The notes: generated from the sequence alone by a model not told the origin. Positions 8,513 to 17,491 are shown, counted from the stretch's first letter. The stretch: DNA of 64,000 nt from JALHOP01 sp964484195 (GCA_964484195.1 CAZAER010000021.1:10138-74137); one strand, 5' to 3'. Translations and numbers: made by a program.

Positions 8513-9778
8513 TTACTTCGCTTGCAAGAGAGCGGTCGCTGCCACGACGGTTGCTTCGACACCACGCTTGATGAGGACATCAGCGACCGGCGCGAAGCGG
8601 CTGCTGTGCTCGGAGGGCGGAGGCATGTCGCGACCGAACAGCTTCGGGTCGGTGGCGCCCACGAAAAAGAAGACCGCTGGAACGGAGTGGTCCGCGAGGC
8701 TGTAGCGGCCAAAATCCTCGCCGGTCATGCGTTGCTCGCGGAGCTCGACATTGCCGTCGCCGAGCTCGGAGCGCCAGAGCTGCAGCAGCCGCTCCGCCAG
8801 CTCTGGATTGTTGTAGGTGGCGGGTGTGCCGGTTGCTGACGCCTTGATGATCGGCATGCGGTCCGCGGGCACTCCGTGCGTCGTCGCGATGCCGTTGGTG
8901 ATGCGCGTGATGCCGTCGAGGAGGAGCTTGCGCGCTTTCTCGCCGTACGAGCGCACGGTGAGCTGGAGCTTCACCTCGTCGGGGATGATGTTGTGCTTGG
9001 TGCCTCCGTGGAACGAACCGACGGTCACGACGCCGGGCTCGCCTGGAGGCAGCTCGCGCGACACGAGTGTTTGCAGCGTCGTGACCAGCTCGCTCGCCAT
9101 GACGATAGGATCTTTGGTCGTCTCGGGAGCCGCCCCGTGTCCACCGATGCCGCGCATGGTGATGTCGACGCTATCGACGTTGGCGAGCACATAGCCCGGG
9201 CGTGTGCTGACGACACCCGCGGGTGACCACGCGTCGACGTGCAGCGCGAGCGCATAGCTGGGCTTGCCGAACTTTTCGTACAAACCGGCCGCAAGCATCG
9301 CCTTCGCACCGCGGCCAACTTCTTCCGCCGGTTGGGCGATGAGCATGAGCGTTCCGCGCCAGCGGTCTTTGAGCTGCACCATGACGTCGGCGGTCCCGAG
9401 CAGCGAGGTCATGTGCGTGTCGTGGCCACAGGCGTGCATGACGCCACGCTCCTTGCTTGCGAACGCGAGGCCGGTGTCCTCGGTCACGGGCAGTGCGTCC
9501 ATGTCCGCGCGCACGAGCAGGGTAGGGCCATCGCCGTTCACGAGGATGGCAACGACGCCGGTCCCGCCTACCCCCGTGGTGACGGTGTAGCCCAGCGCGC
9601 GCAGCTTGGCGGCGAGCTTCTTGCTCGTCTGCTCTTCCTTTTCCGAGAGCTCGGGATGGGCGTGCAGATCCTTGTAGGTCGCGAGCAGGCTCGGTAGCTT
9701 CGGCTCGAGAGCCTTGTCGACGTCAGCGGTCGTGACACCCGCGGCGAGCACAACGTGAAGCGTGAGCGCGATGAGCAT
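8513..9778 (-). CDS. M20-family amidohydrolase / metallopeptidase, exported (copy 2)
   Basis: A 421-residue paralogue of the neighbouring gene with the same plan: hydrophobic N-terminus (MLIALTLHVVLAAG), RADMDALPV, HACGHDTHMTSLLG, QPAEEVGRGAK, GGHGAAPE and MTGEDFGRY. Stretches such as YGEKARKLL and RFAPVADVLIKRGVEATVVAAT are near-identical between copies, indicating a duplication with moderate divergence. It lacks a short insertion found in copy 1 before the first metal motif. The divergent GreB-type gene starts only 29 nt away, so promoters for the two must overlap or lie inside coding sequence. Confidence 0.93.
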   Translation of the reverse strand: MLIALTLHVVLAAGVTTADVDKALEPKLPSLLATYKDLHAHPELSEKEEQTSKKLAAKLRALGYTVTTGVGGTGVVAILVNGDGPTLLVRADMDALPVTEDTGLAFASKERGVMHACGHDTHMTSLLGTADVMVQLKDRWRGTLMLIAQPAEEVGRGAKAMLAAGLYEKFGKPSYALALHVDAWSPAGVVSTRPGYVLANVDSVDITMRGIGGHGAAPETTKDPIVMASELVTTLQTLVSRELPPGEPGVVTVGSFHGGTKHNIIPDEVKLQLTVRSYGEKARKLLLDGITRITNGIATTHGVPADRMPIIKASATGTPATYNNPELAERLLQLWRSELGDGNVELREQRMTGEDFGRYSLADHSVPAVFFFVGATDPKLFGRDMPPPSEHSSRFAPVADVLIKRGVEATVVAATALLQAK

Positions 9779-9807
9779 GCGCGCTCGAAACCATCAGAGG
9801 ATCCGCC

Positions 9808-10368
9808 GTGTCAAAGGCATTCACCCGCGAAAGCGACGACCCCGAAGCGGCAGAAGCGGCCGATGACTTCGCCGAAGAAGACGAGAAGGCGAAGAACCTC
9901 GGCCGGCAGTACATCACGCCGAGCGGTTACAAGCGCATGGCCGAAGAGCTCGACTACTTGTGGCGCGTCGACCGCCCCAAGGTCACGCGCGAGGTCGAAG
10001 CCGCTGCGGCCATGGGCGACCGGTCGGAGAACGCCGAATACATCTACGGCAAGCGCCGTCTGCGGCAGATCGACAGCCGCCTGCGCTTCCTGAAGAAGCG
10101 CCTCGAGAACGTCACCGTCGTGACCGCTACTCCGGACCAGGCCGACAAAGTGTTTTTCGGGGCGACCGTGACCGTCGAAGACGAAGACGGCGAGACGTTC
10201 GTTTATCGCCTGGTCGGTGCCGACGAGATCGACATCGCCAAGCGCTGGATCAGTCTCGACTCACCCATCGGTAAGGCGCTGCTCGGTAAAAAAAACGGCG
10301 CGATGGTAACCGTGCAGCGCCCCAAGGGTGAAGTCGAGCTGACGATTGTGGCGATTGCCTACGAGTGA
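9808..10368 (+). CDS. greB: GreA/GreB-family transcription elongation factor
   Basis: A 186-residue Gre factor, which restarts backtracked RNA polymerase by stimulating transcript cleavage. An acidic N-terminal extension (residues 1-30) precedes the coiled-coil domain (ITPSGYKRMAEELDYLWRV..RPKVTREVEAAAAMGDRSENAEYIYGKRRLRQID). The acidic tip DRSENAEY matches the catalytic loop of Gre factors, and the following KRRLRQID plus C-terminal globular domain (FGATVTVEDEDGE, SPIGKALLGKKNGAMVTVQRPKGE) fit GreB better than GreA. The start is GTG 9808 with an AGAGG site upstream. The 3' end overlaps a small convergent gene by 10 nt. Confidence 0.94.
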   Translation: MSKAFTRESDDPEAAEAADDFAEEDEKAKNLGRQYITPSGYKRMAEELDYLWRVDRPKVTREVEAAAAMGDRSENAEYIYGKRRLRQIDSRLRFLKKRLENVTVVTATPDQADKVFFGATVTVEDEDGETFVYRLVGADEIDIAKRWISLDSPIGKALLGKKNGAMVTVQRPKGEVELTIVAIAYE

Positions 10369-10697
10369 AGCGGCTCGACTTCCATCTTCATCGGGTTCTC
10401 GAGCACGGCCCAGTGGATGGTCGAGGGGATGCCGCGCTTGGTGACGACCTTCAGGTCGCCCTGCAGCATGTACTGTCCGCCGATTTGGAAGTCGCAAGGG
10501 CCGAGGAAGACCTTGTCGAAGCTTCGCTCGCCCACGGTGACCGGCTTGTTGAGCACGAACCAGATGCCGGAGGGCGCCGCGTTGCCACCCGGGCCGCGCA
10601 GCGACAGCTTTTGAACGACACCCATGAGGACCATGTGGACCCCTGGGGATTCGGTTTGAGTAGACGCTGCAACTGACCGGTCAACCTTGATGTTCAT
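10359..10697 (-). CDS. Conserved-looking small protein of unknown function
   Basis: A 112-residue protein starting MNIKVDRS at ATG 10697, chosen because GGAGACAG lies directly upstream. Longer in-frame starts would run into the next gene's coding sequence in another frame. The sequence is beta-rich with few charged clusters (GIWFVLNKPVTVGERSFDKVFLGPCDF, then IGGQYMLQGDLKVV); no transmembrane helix, signal peptide or recognised motif is visible. It ends within the last codons of the convergent GreB-type gene. I do not recognise the family. Confidence 0.75.
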   Translation of the reverse strand: MNIKVDRSVAASTQTESPGVHMVLMGVVQKLSLRGPGGNAAPSGIWFVLNKPVTVGERSFDKVFLGPCDFQIGGQYMLQGDLKVVTKRGIPSTIHWAVLENPMKMEVEPLHS

Positions 10698-10786
10698 CTC
10701 TGTCTCCACGACGTAGCGGCAGCTCGACGATTTCGCGTTATCGATCGCCCGCGAGCGGCGGTGCTCCAACCGGGTAGACGCGGCTG

Positions 10787-12079
10787 TCACTTGGGGAGTG
10801 AGCGCGTGAACACCGGGGCGAACCCCCCGCCTTGGGTGCGGAAGTTGGTCGTTTGACCCATGTAGAGTCGCGATGCGAAGAGCTGCACCTCGCCGGCGTA
10901 CGTGTAAGCGCGTACGTCGAGCTTCAGGGGGAAGGCCTGCCCGTCGACCTCGATCATGCGCTCGCTCGGCGGCACGGTGCGCTGCGCTACATAGGGCTTC
11001 GTGAGCAGCTCGGCCCAGGTGCCCTTGGTGAGCTTGTCGCCGCGGTAGGCAGCCTTGCTGCCGTAGCCGTGAACCGGCTTGAAGAAGTACTGCTTGCGCG
11101 CTGACCAGAGGACGTCGGCGTCGGCTGGGTCGACGAGGATGGTCTTCGGGATCCCCTCCGCTAAAACACGCATGGTTTCGGCGGGGACACCCATGCTGGT
11201 GAGGAACGTCAGGTCGGAGAGCAGTGCGAGGTTGCGCTTGTCGGCATAGAGGGCGTGGGCGCGCGGATGCGGTGTGATGACTGCCGCGTCGCGCAAGTAG
11301 GCCTCGCGCAGGGCGGCATGCTCGGGTGCCTCGAAGTAGAAATCGGTGCAACGGTTGTAGACCAGGTCGATGGTCTCGCCGTCGCCGCGCAGCTTGCCGT
11401 CGAAGGTGAGGGCGCGCGCGTCGATGATCGACGCCTCGTAGCCGGCGCGCTTGAAGAGCTCGCGGAAGAGCACGAACTCCGGATAGAGAAATTGCTTCTC
11501 GGGCTCGTCGTCGACGATTGCAATCCGCTTCAGCGGCTCACCGCCCCGGCCGCGTCGGTACTCGCTCTCGAACATGCCGACGAAAGCGGCCTCGATGCCG
11601 TCGGGCGCGCTTGTCAGCTCGTCCATCTCGGTGCAGCAGGCGCTATGGGCGCGGGCGAGGAACGCGTTGAGCAATGCACCACCGGCGTTGGTGTTGATCT
11701 CGATGAGCTGCGGGCCGTCGTCGCCGAGATGGAAGTCGTAGCCGAAGAAGACGCCGAGATGGCGGTCGTGATGCTGGGCGATGGCCGGCGCCTTGGCGAG
11801 GGCGGCGTCGCGGTAGGCGGTGCGTAAGACGACGCTCTCGACCGCCTGGATGATGCGGCGAATGCGTGCCAGGTCCTGCGGGCCGACATAAACAGGCACC
11901 GAGGCGAAGAGGGGTGCCGCCTGGGCGATGAGGGCCGCCGACAGACCGCTCTCGAGCCCCGCCTTCTCGAGCAATCCCGCGAGCTTGGGCCGGTCGATGG
12001 TGATGCACCGGCAGTCCCTGTTGAAGTCGAAAGCAGCCACTTCGGGCCCATCGATGCGCCCCCGTCCGCAGGTTGTCAA
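10787..12079 (-). CDS. ATP-grasp-like protein (glutathionylspermidine-synthase-like fold)
   Basis: A 430-residue cytosolic protein. Features that suggest an ATP-grasp enzyme are FFGYDFHLGDDGPQLIEINTNAGG in the first half (an acidic metal-binding EIN pattern), IAIVDDEPEKQFLYPEF, YNRCTDFYF, and a nucleotide-binding-type KPVHGYGSKAAYRGDKLTKG followed by a C-terminal beta region. Such enzymes ligate a carboxylate to an amine or thiol through an acyl-phosphate. The order of motifs would fit a circularly permuted ATP-grasp. No substrate can be named. It is divergently transcribed from gcdH across a 48-nt gap. Family-level assignment is by pattern recognition only. Confidence 0.75.
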   Translation of the reverse strand: MTTCGRGRIDGPEVAAFDFNRDCRCITIDRPKLAGLLEKAGLESGLSAALIAQAAPLFASVPVYVGPQDLARIRRIIQAVESVVLRTAYRDAALAKAPAIAQHHDRHLGVFFGYDFHLGDDGPQLIEINTNAGGALLNAFLARAHSACCTEMDELTSAPDGIEAAFVGMFESEYRRGRGGEPLKRIAIVDDEPEKQFLYPEFVLFRELFKRAGYEASIIDARALTFDGKLRGDGETIDLVYNRCTDFYFEAPEHAALREAYLRDAAVITPHPRAHALYADKRNLALLSDLTFLTSMGVPAETMRVLAEGIPKTILVDPADADVLWSARKQYFFKPVHGYGSKAAYRGDKLTKGTWAELLTKPYVAQRTVPPSERMIEVDGQAFPLKLDVRAYTYAGEVQLFASRLYMGQTTNFRTQGGGFAPVFTRSLPK

Positions 12080-12127
12080 ATGGGCGGCTAAAGCTTATGA
12101 AACGGCCGCCATTTCAGGGAGCCCAGC

Positions 12128-13306
12128 ATGTCCGAGCGCCAGAGCCTCGACTCCATCATTGCCATCGAGCACCTCCTCTCCGACGAGGAAAAGGCCGCCC
12201 GCAACGCCGTTCGCGGCTGGGTGCGCGAGCGCTTCATGCCGGTCATCACCAAGTCGCACCGCGACGGTGAGTTCCCGATGCAGCTCATCCCCGAGCTCGC
12301 GGACCTCGGCGTCTTCGGCGCCAACATCGAAGGCTACGGCTGCGCCGGCATGAACAACATCAGCTACGGCCTGGTGTTGCAGGAGCTCGAGCGCGGCGAC
12401 TCGGGTCTGCGCTCGCTGTGCAGCGTTCAAGGCTCGCTCGTCATGTATCCGATCCTCGCCTACGGCAGCGAAGAGCAGCGCAAGAAGTGGCTGCCCGAGC
12501 TGTCGTCCGGCCGCATGATCGGCTGCTTCGGTCTCACCGAGCCGGGCTCGGGCTCCGACCCCAGCAGCATGGCTACGACCGCTAAAAAAGACGGCAATCA
12601 CTACGTGCTCAACGGTGTGAAGGCGTGGATCACCAACTCGCCGGTGTCACACCTCGCGGTCGTCTGGGCCAAGGTCGAAGACGAGGGCGGCAACATCCGC
12701 GGCTTCGTGGTCGAGCGCGGCACCAAGGGCTACGACACGCCGTATATCGAAGGTAAGTGGTCGCTGCGCGCCTCGCCGACCGGTGAGATTCATCTCACCG
12801 ATTGCCGCGTGCCGGTCGCGAACCTCCTCCCCAATTCGAGTGGTTTGAAGTCGCCGCTCGGCTGTCTCACGCAGGCGCGTGAAGGTATCGCCTGGGGCGT
12901 CACCGGCGCCGCCATGGACTGCTTCGAGACCGCTCTCAACTACGGCCTCGAGCGCAAGCAGTTCGCGAAGCCGATCGCCTCGTTCCAGATGTACCAGGAG
13001 CAGCTCGCGGAGATGGCGACGATGATCGCCACCTCGCAGATGATGTCGCTGCACTACGGCAAGCTCAAGGACGAGAAGAAGCTCACGCCGGTGCAGGTCT
13101 CGATGCACAAGCGCCACAACGTTCGCGCGGCGCGCGAAATCGCCAAGATGGCGCGCGGCATGCTCGGCGGCATCGGCATCACCGATGCGTACTCGATCAT
13201 GCGCCACATCATGAACATCGAGAGCGTTTACACCTACGAGGGAACGCACGAGGTTCACACCCTGGCCATCGGCCGTGCGCTCACGGGTATCAACGCCTTC
13301 GCGTGA
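12128..13306 (+). CDS. gcdH: Glutaryl-CoA dehydrogenase
   Basis: A 392-residue acyl-CoA dehydrogenase. It resembles glutaryl-CoA dehydrogenase along its whole length: GDSGLRSLCSVQGSLVMYPI with the substrate-carboxylate Arg95-Ser96 pair, CFGLTEPGSGSDPSSM, NGVKAWITNSP, GKWSLRASPTGEI, REGIAWGVTGAA, ARGMLGGIGITDAYSIMRH, and the catalytic base Glu371 in YTYEGTHEVH. The enzyme oxidises and decarboxylates glutaryl-CoA to crotonyl-CoA in lysine/tryptophan catabolism, passing electrons through ETF. The stop overlaps the next gene's GTG start (GTGA), so it is translationally coupled to the ketosynthase fusion. Confidence 0.93.
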   Translation: MSERQSLDSIIAIEHLLSDEEKAARNAVRGWVRERFMPVITKSHRDGEFPMQLIPELADLGVFGANIEGYGCAGMNNISYGLVLQELERGDSGLRSLCSVQGSLVMYPILAYGSEEQRKKWLPELSSGRMIGCFGLTEPGSGSDPSSMATTAKKDGNHYVLNGVKAWITNSPVSHLAVVWAKVEDEGGNIRGFVVERGTKGYDTPYIEGKWSLRASPTGEIHLTDCRVPVANLLPNSSGLKSPLGCLTQAREGIAWGVTGAAMDCFETALNYGLERKQFAKPIASFQMYQEQLAEMATMIATSQMMSLHYGKLKDEKKLTPVQVSMHKRHNVRAAREIAKMARGMLGGIGITDAYSIMRHIMNIESVYTYEGTHEVHTLAIGRALTGINAFA

Positions 13307-15501
13307 GCAGTACCCGCCGAACCGCGGTCATCACGGGCATGGGAGCCGTCTGCTCCCTCGGCCTCACACCCGAAACCATCTTCGACGCGGTGACCGCTGG
13401 AGCGGTCGGCTCGCGCGACGTCACCCGCTGGCACGGCGAAGGCTTGCGCGTGACACGTGCGGCGCTGGTCGACCGCGATGCCGTCAAGGCCGCGCTCGGC
13501 GCCTCGGTGGGCTCCTCGGCCTACGGCAACCTCGAGATGCCGTGGGTCTCGAAAATGGGAGTCGTCGCGGCCCGGCGCGCGTTAGCGGACGCTGGCCTCG
13601 GCCCGTCGTTGGGCGACCGGCCTCTCATGGCTTCGTGCACCATCGGCTCCCCAGGTTCCGCCGAGCCCGAGGACAAAGCCTGGCAGAGCATGGACCTCAT
13701 GGTGCCCGAAGCGTTGGCGCGCTACGCCGAGGGTGCGGTGGTCGGGTTCGTCGCGGAAGCCATCGGAGCGAGCGGACCCGTGCAGTGCTTGATGAGCACC
13801 TGCGCTGGGGGCAACTACGCGGTTGGCGCCGGTCTCGACCTGGTTACCAGTGGCCGCGCCAAACAAGTGCTCGCGGGTGGGCTCGAAGAATGCTCGACGA
13901 TGGTCTTCACCTCGTTTCATCAGCTGCGCGCGGTCGCCGAAACCTGTAAGCCGTTCGACGTCGACCGCAAGGGTCTGCTCTTCGGCGAGGGTGCCGCCTT
14001 CCTGGTGATCGAAGACGAGGACGAGGCGCGGGCTCGCGGCGCCGCGATCCGTGCCTACCTGTTGGGTATCGGTTACGCGAACGACGCCCATCACTTGGTC
14101 GCTCCCGACGAAGCTGGAGCGGGTGCCGCCACCGCGATGATCCGCGCCCTCGACGAGTCGGGAGTCGCTGCGCGCGATATCGGCTACGTCAACGCTCATG
14201 GCACGGGCACGGACGCCAACGATGCGGCGGAGCTCGCGGCGTTGAAGACCGTTTTTGCGGACGTAGCACCGCGCATCGCGGTTAGCTCCACCAAGGGAGC
14301 GACCGGCCACTTGATGGGTGCGGCTGGCGCCATCGAAGCGGTCATCACCGCGATCGCCTTGCAGCGTGGCCTGCTGCCGCAGAACGTCGGCCTGGAAAAC
14401 CCAGTCCCCGACGCGGGCGTCGACTTGATTCGTGACCAGCCTCGGGCGGCGCCGGTCGAGGTCGCCATGTCGACCGGCTTCGGCTTCGGCGGCAACGACG
14501 CGGCGATCGTTCTCTCGCGTGCGGCGCGCCCGCAGCCGCAGGTCGTGCCACGCGAGGTCTATGTGAAGGGACTGGCGGCGCTTGCCGGCACGATGCTGGG
14601 CACGGAAGCGGTGCTCGAGCGCTTCAGTGGTGGATTCGCGCTCCAAGAAGCCGAGCGGCGCGCCACCTTCGCGCCGGAGGCCTTGCTCGGCAAGAAGGGG
14701 TTACGCCACGTCGACCGCGGTGCCGTTCTTTGGGCGTCGGCGTTGCAGCACGACCTTCCGGATTTTCCGAGCGCACCGTCGGAGCGAGCCGGCGCCGTTT
14801 TCGGAGCCGCGTATCCAGCGTACCAGCAGGTCATCGGCATCTTGCGGGATTACCAAGCGGGTGGGCCGAACCACGTCAATCCGATGCGCGTGCCCTTCGC
14901 GACGGCCAACTGTGCCGGCTCGTGGTGGCTCATTCGCCGCGGCATCAAGGGCTTCTCGAACGCCATCGGGACCGCCGAGTGCGCCGGGCTCGACGCCATC
15001 GTCAGCGCCGCGCGTCAGATCGCTCGCGGACGCGTCGACGAGCTGGTCGCGGGTGGTGCGGAGAGCGAGCTGCCCGAGCTGTGGACCGGGCTCTCGCGCA
15101 TCGGCTGGCATCAGGCCACGCTCGCGGAAGGCGTCGGTGCAGTTGCCCTCTCGGCGGACCGCTCGGGAGCCTGGGCGCGGTTCGTCGATGCCGAGAGCGC
15201 CTTCGAGCGGCGCAAATCGTCCGCGGCGGCGGAGCGCGCCGTCGAGCACTTGTTGACTCGACTACGCTTGCCGCTCGTCGATGTCGTCGTCGCTCCGCGG
15301 CGTCTTGCCCTCGAGACCTTCGCCAATCACTTGCATGTCACCAGTGACACTTTGGGCGACGCCATCGGAGCCAGTAGCGCCCTAGCAGCCGTCGTCGGGC
15401 TCGCGCAGCTCCGCCCGCCAAAGCGGACGGCGGCTCAGGTCCTCGTGGTCAGCGACAGCATGGACGGCTACGCAACCGCCGCGCTCTTCGAAGGGGTATG
15501 A
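13303..15501 (+). CDS. Fused beta-ketoacyl synthase: active KS plus degenerate KS (chain-length-factor-like)
   Basis: 732 residues from GTG 13303. Residues 1 to about 405 are a complete FabF-type condensing enzyme with catalytic Cys167 (STCAGG), His299 (VNAHGTGT) and His336 (KGATGHLMGA), plus FDVDRKGLLFGEGAAF and GFGFGGNDAA. Residues about 410-732 resemble a second ketosynthase: a Cys-containing ANCAGSWWL element is followed by AIVSAARQIARGRVDELVAGGAESE. The final His motif, however, reads DTLGDAIGASSAL with Asp in place of His. That pattern suggests an inactive partner subunit like a chain-length factor, here fused in one chain rather than encoded separately. Adjacent gcdH and ACP genes suggest acyl-CoA/ACP condensation of an unidentified product. 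Confidence 0.9.
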   Translation: MSSTRRTAVITGMGAVCSLGLTPETIFDAVTAGAVGSRDVTRWHGEGLRVTRAALVDRDAVKAALGASVGSSAYGNLEMPWVSKMGVVAARRALADAGLGPSLGDRPLMASCTIGSPGSAEPEDKAWQSMDLMVPEALARYAEGAVVGFVAEAIGASGPVQCLMSTCAGGNYAVGAGLDLVTSGRAKQVLAGGLEECSTMVFTSFHQLRAVAETCKPFDVDRKGLLFGEGAAFLVIEDEDEARARGAAIRAYLLGIGYANDAHHLVAPDEAGAGAATAMIRALDESGVAARDIGYVNAHGTGTDANDAAELAALKTVFADVAPRIAVSSTKGATGHLMGAAGAIEAVITAIALQRGLLPQNVGLENPVPDAGVDLIRDQPRAAPVEVAMSTGFGFGGNDAAIVLSRAARPQPQVVPREVYVKGLAALAGTMLGTEAVLERFSGGFALQEAERRATFAPEALLGKKGLRHVDRGAVLWASALQHDLPDFPSAPSERAGAVFGAAYPAYQQVIGILRDYQAGGPNHVNPMRVPFATANCAGSWWLIRRGIKGFSNAIGTAECAGLDAIVSAARQIARGRVDELVAGGAESELPELWTGLSRIGWHQATLAEGVGAVALSADRSGAWARFVDAESAFERRKSSAAAERAVEHLLTRLRLPLVDVVVAPRRLALETFANHLHVTSDTLGDAIGASSALAAVVGLAQLRPPKRTAAQVLVVSDSMDGYATAALFEGV

Positions 15502-15508
15502 TGTGACC

Positions 15509-15754
15509 ATGGCCGACCTACGTGAACAGCTACGCGCCATCATCGCCGAAATCGCCGAGATCGATGATCCCTCGCGCATCACCGATGATGCCAACCTCTA
15601 CAAAGAGCTCGGCGTCGATTCGATGCAGGCTCTCGAAATCGTCCTCGAGCTCGAGAAGCGCTTCAACGTCGCGATCCCAGAGGCAAAGTTGAAGGAAATC
15701 CGTACCTTTGGTGACGCGGTCCGGGTCGCCAAGGATGCTGGCGCCCCGGGCTGA
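15509..15754 (+). CDS. Acyl carrier protein
   Basis: An 81-residue acidic helical protein with the carrier-protein signature LYKELGVDSMQALEIVLELEKRF; Ser38 is the phosphopantetheine attachment site. ATG 15509 is used; a GTG two codons earlier (15503) is also possible and sits next to the ketosynthase stop. It begins within 10 nt of the KS fusion and is almost certainly its acyl-chain carrier. Length and motif match discrete ACPs of fatty-acid or type-II polyketide systems. Confidence 0.93.
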   Translation: MADLREQLRAIIAEIAEIDDPSRITDDANLYKELGVDSMQALEIVLELEKRFNVAIPEAKLKEIRTFGDAVRVAKDAGAPG

Positions 15755-15802
15755 CCCGCGGCCTGTACCCTTCGCTGCCGTGGTCTGCTATCGGGCCGCT
15801 CC

Positions 15803-16774
15803 ATGGCCGCTTCCGTCATGGCGCCACGCCGCGTCTCGTTGTGGCTCGGCTACGCCGCAGTCTACATCGTCTGGGGCTCGACCTACCTGGCGTTGCGCTA
15901 CGTCGTCGAAGTGCTGCCGCCCTTCGTGGCCGCCGGTTTCCGCTTCATGGTCGCTGGCGCCGTTCTCTACGGCTACATGCGCTTGCGCGGCACGCCACAC
16001 CCGACGCGTAGGCAATGGCTCATCGCTTTTGTTTTGGGAGCGTTCTTGTTGCTCGCTGGCAACGGCGGCGTCATGTGGGCCGAACAACGTATTCCGTCCG
16101 CTATCGCGGCGCTTTTGGTCGCTTCCGAGCCGCTGTGGATCGTGTTGCTCGAATGGTGGCGTCCGAAGGGAACACGACCGACCGCGCGCATGCTCGTGGG
16201 TCTCGCCGTCGGCTTCGCGGGAGTGGCGATTCTCGTGGCCCCCAGCGGTGCCGAGGGCGTTGCCCGTGTCGATCTCGCCGGCGCCTGCGCAGTGGTGGGT
16301 GGAGCCTTTTGTTGGGCCGTAGGCTCCCTGCTCTCGAACAAGCTACCGGCGGGTGACTTGCCGAAATCGCCGATCGCGACGAGTGCATCGCAGATGCTCG
16401 CGGGCGGGGCCTTGTTGTTGCTCGTGGGCTCGGCTCGCGGTGAGCTGCCATTGGTCACCGCAGAAGCTTTCACGCCGAAGGTCGTGTTCGCGATAGCGTA
16501 CCTCATCGTCTTCGGGTCCATCATCGCGTTCAACACCTACGCCTGGTTGGTGCGTGTCGAGCCGCCTGCGCGGGTTGCCACCTATGCCTTCGTCAACCCT
16601 GCCGTGGCGATGCTGCTGGGGTGGGCGATCGGTGGTGAGCCCATCACGGTGATGACGCTCGTTGCCGGCGGATTCATCATCGTCGCCGTAGCGCTCATCG
16701 TCACTGGCAGTGCGAGCCCGGGAAAGCCGACTGCCTCGGAGCGCGAGCTGGCGCACAGCGAACGCGCGGCCTAG
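15803..16774 (+). CDS. EamA-family (drug/metabolite) transporter
   Basis: A 323-residue inner-membrane protein with about ten hydrophobic helices in two EamA halves. The first opens LGYAAVYIVWGSTYLALRYVVEVLPPF and contains GNGGVMWAEQRIPSAIAALLVASEPLW. The second contains GGAFCWAVGSLLSNKLP and AYLIVFGSIIAFNTYAWLVR, continuing to RVATYAFVNPAVAMLLGWAIGGEP. Members export amino acids, nucleosides or drugs. The gene follows the ACP gene by 48 nt on the same strand and could export the pathway product, but that is inference. A second in-frame ATG at 15818 fits the family start equally well. Confidence 0.92.
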   Translation: MAASVMAPRRVSLWLGYAAVYIVWGSTYLALRYVVEVLPPFVAAGFRFMVAGAVLYGYMRLRGTPHPTRRQWLIAFVLGAFLLLAGNGGVMWAEQRIPSAIAALLVASEPLWIVLLEWWRPKGTRPTARMLVGLAVGFAGVAILVAPSGAEGVARVDLAGACAVVGGAFCWAVGSLLSNKLPAGDLPKSPIATSASQMLAGGALLLLVGSARGELPLVTAEAFTPKVVFAIAYLIVFGSIIAFNTYAWLVRVEPPARVATYAFVNPAVAMLLGWAIGGEPITVMTLVAGGFIIVAVALIVTGSASPGKPTASERELAHSERAA

Positions 16775-16863
16775 AGCCTCGAAAAACGGCGGTATTTCGC
16801 TCCCCTGGCCCTCGAATAGTGCCGACGCTGCCGCCGGGTCGTGACTCTTTCGTATTTTTTTGC

Positions 16864-16890
16864 GCAACAGTGCCGCAGCGCTGCCGATAA
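16864..16890 (+). promoter_or_regulatory. T3SS-regulon promoter motif, copy 1
   Basis: GCAAC at 16864-16868 and GCCGATAA at 16883-16890, first bases 19 nt apart. This is the same arrangement as copies upstream of putative T3SS genes at 27.3, 29.3, 30.0, 31.1 and 57.9 kb. A downstream GCGATAAAGGGGTG (16904-16917) matches an element after copies at 29.3 and 30.0 kb. It would drive the gene starting at 17045 through a leader of roughly 150 nt. The surrounding 270-nt interval holds no other gene I can support. Confidence 0.7.
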
Positions 16891-17044
16891 CAAAAACTGA
16901 CAAGCGATAAAGGGGTGCTTCGCGTCTCTTTGTCGGCCGCATCGTTCGTGAACGACGTCGCGTTCGACGCGGCAGGGACTCGTGTTGTCTCCAAACTTTC
17001 GTCCGCTTTAGCGGCATGGGTCGCACGGCGGAATGGGGAAGACC

Positions 17045-17491
17045 ATGGCTGATACGCCGATTACTGGTGTCCGTCCTCCTGTTGCGAACACGCCGACGCC
17101 GAGCCAAGGTGATGCGGGGCTGCGGCCACCAACACGTCCCGGCGAGTCACCACGCGCGCAGGTAGGTCATGGAGACATCTCCGACGCCGACCGTCAGCGG
17201 ATCAATGAGTCGATGCGACAAATGGGACGAGGCTCCGCAGGGCGAGAGGGTCTGAGCAAAGCCATCCGACCTGGTTCGGGTTCGGGCACTCGGGGCAATG
17301 AGCTCCAGCGTCTGCAACAACGGCCGCCGCACGAGCGCAACGCGCCTATCCGACAGCTCCAAGGGCAGCCGCCGGTGCAGCCGCGCATCGAGCCGCCGCT
17401 CATGACGATGCCGAAGAGTCCTGGCGAACCTGGCGCCGCTGGCGAACCTGCCGCCCGCAGCGTCGACCCACGCGCGCGTGGTCCTCGTTGA
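17045..17491 (+). CDS. Small Pro/Gly/Gln-rich protein, candidate T3SS substrate
   Basis: About 148 residues, starting MADTPITGVRPP at ATG 17045 behind a GGGGAAG site; a GTG/ATG four codons earlier is possible. The protein is hydrophilic and low in complexity (Pro, Gly, Arg, Gln), with one more ordered patch, GHGDISDADRQRINESMRQMGRGSAGREGLSKA. No signal peptide or transmembrane helix. Its upstream promoter motif is shared with T3SS genes, so export by that route is a reasonable inference. I recognise no family. Confidence 0.6.
   Translation: MADTPITGVRPPVANTPTPSQGDAGLRPPTRPGESPRAQVGHGDISDADRQRINESMRQMGRGSAGREGLSKAIRPGSGSGTRGNELQRLQQRPPHERNAPIRQLQGQPPVQPRIEPPLMTMPKSPGEPGAAGEPAARSVDPRARGPR

Noticed and set aside
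10698..11351. N-terminal extension of the small 10359 gene
   Set aside because: It reads the ATP-grasp gene in a wrong frame; GGAG site and conservation-like composition begin at 10697.
13582..14646. Minus-strand frame opposite the ketosynthase
   Set aside because: Antisense artefact of codon bias; Arg/Asp-rich nonsense sequence.
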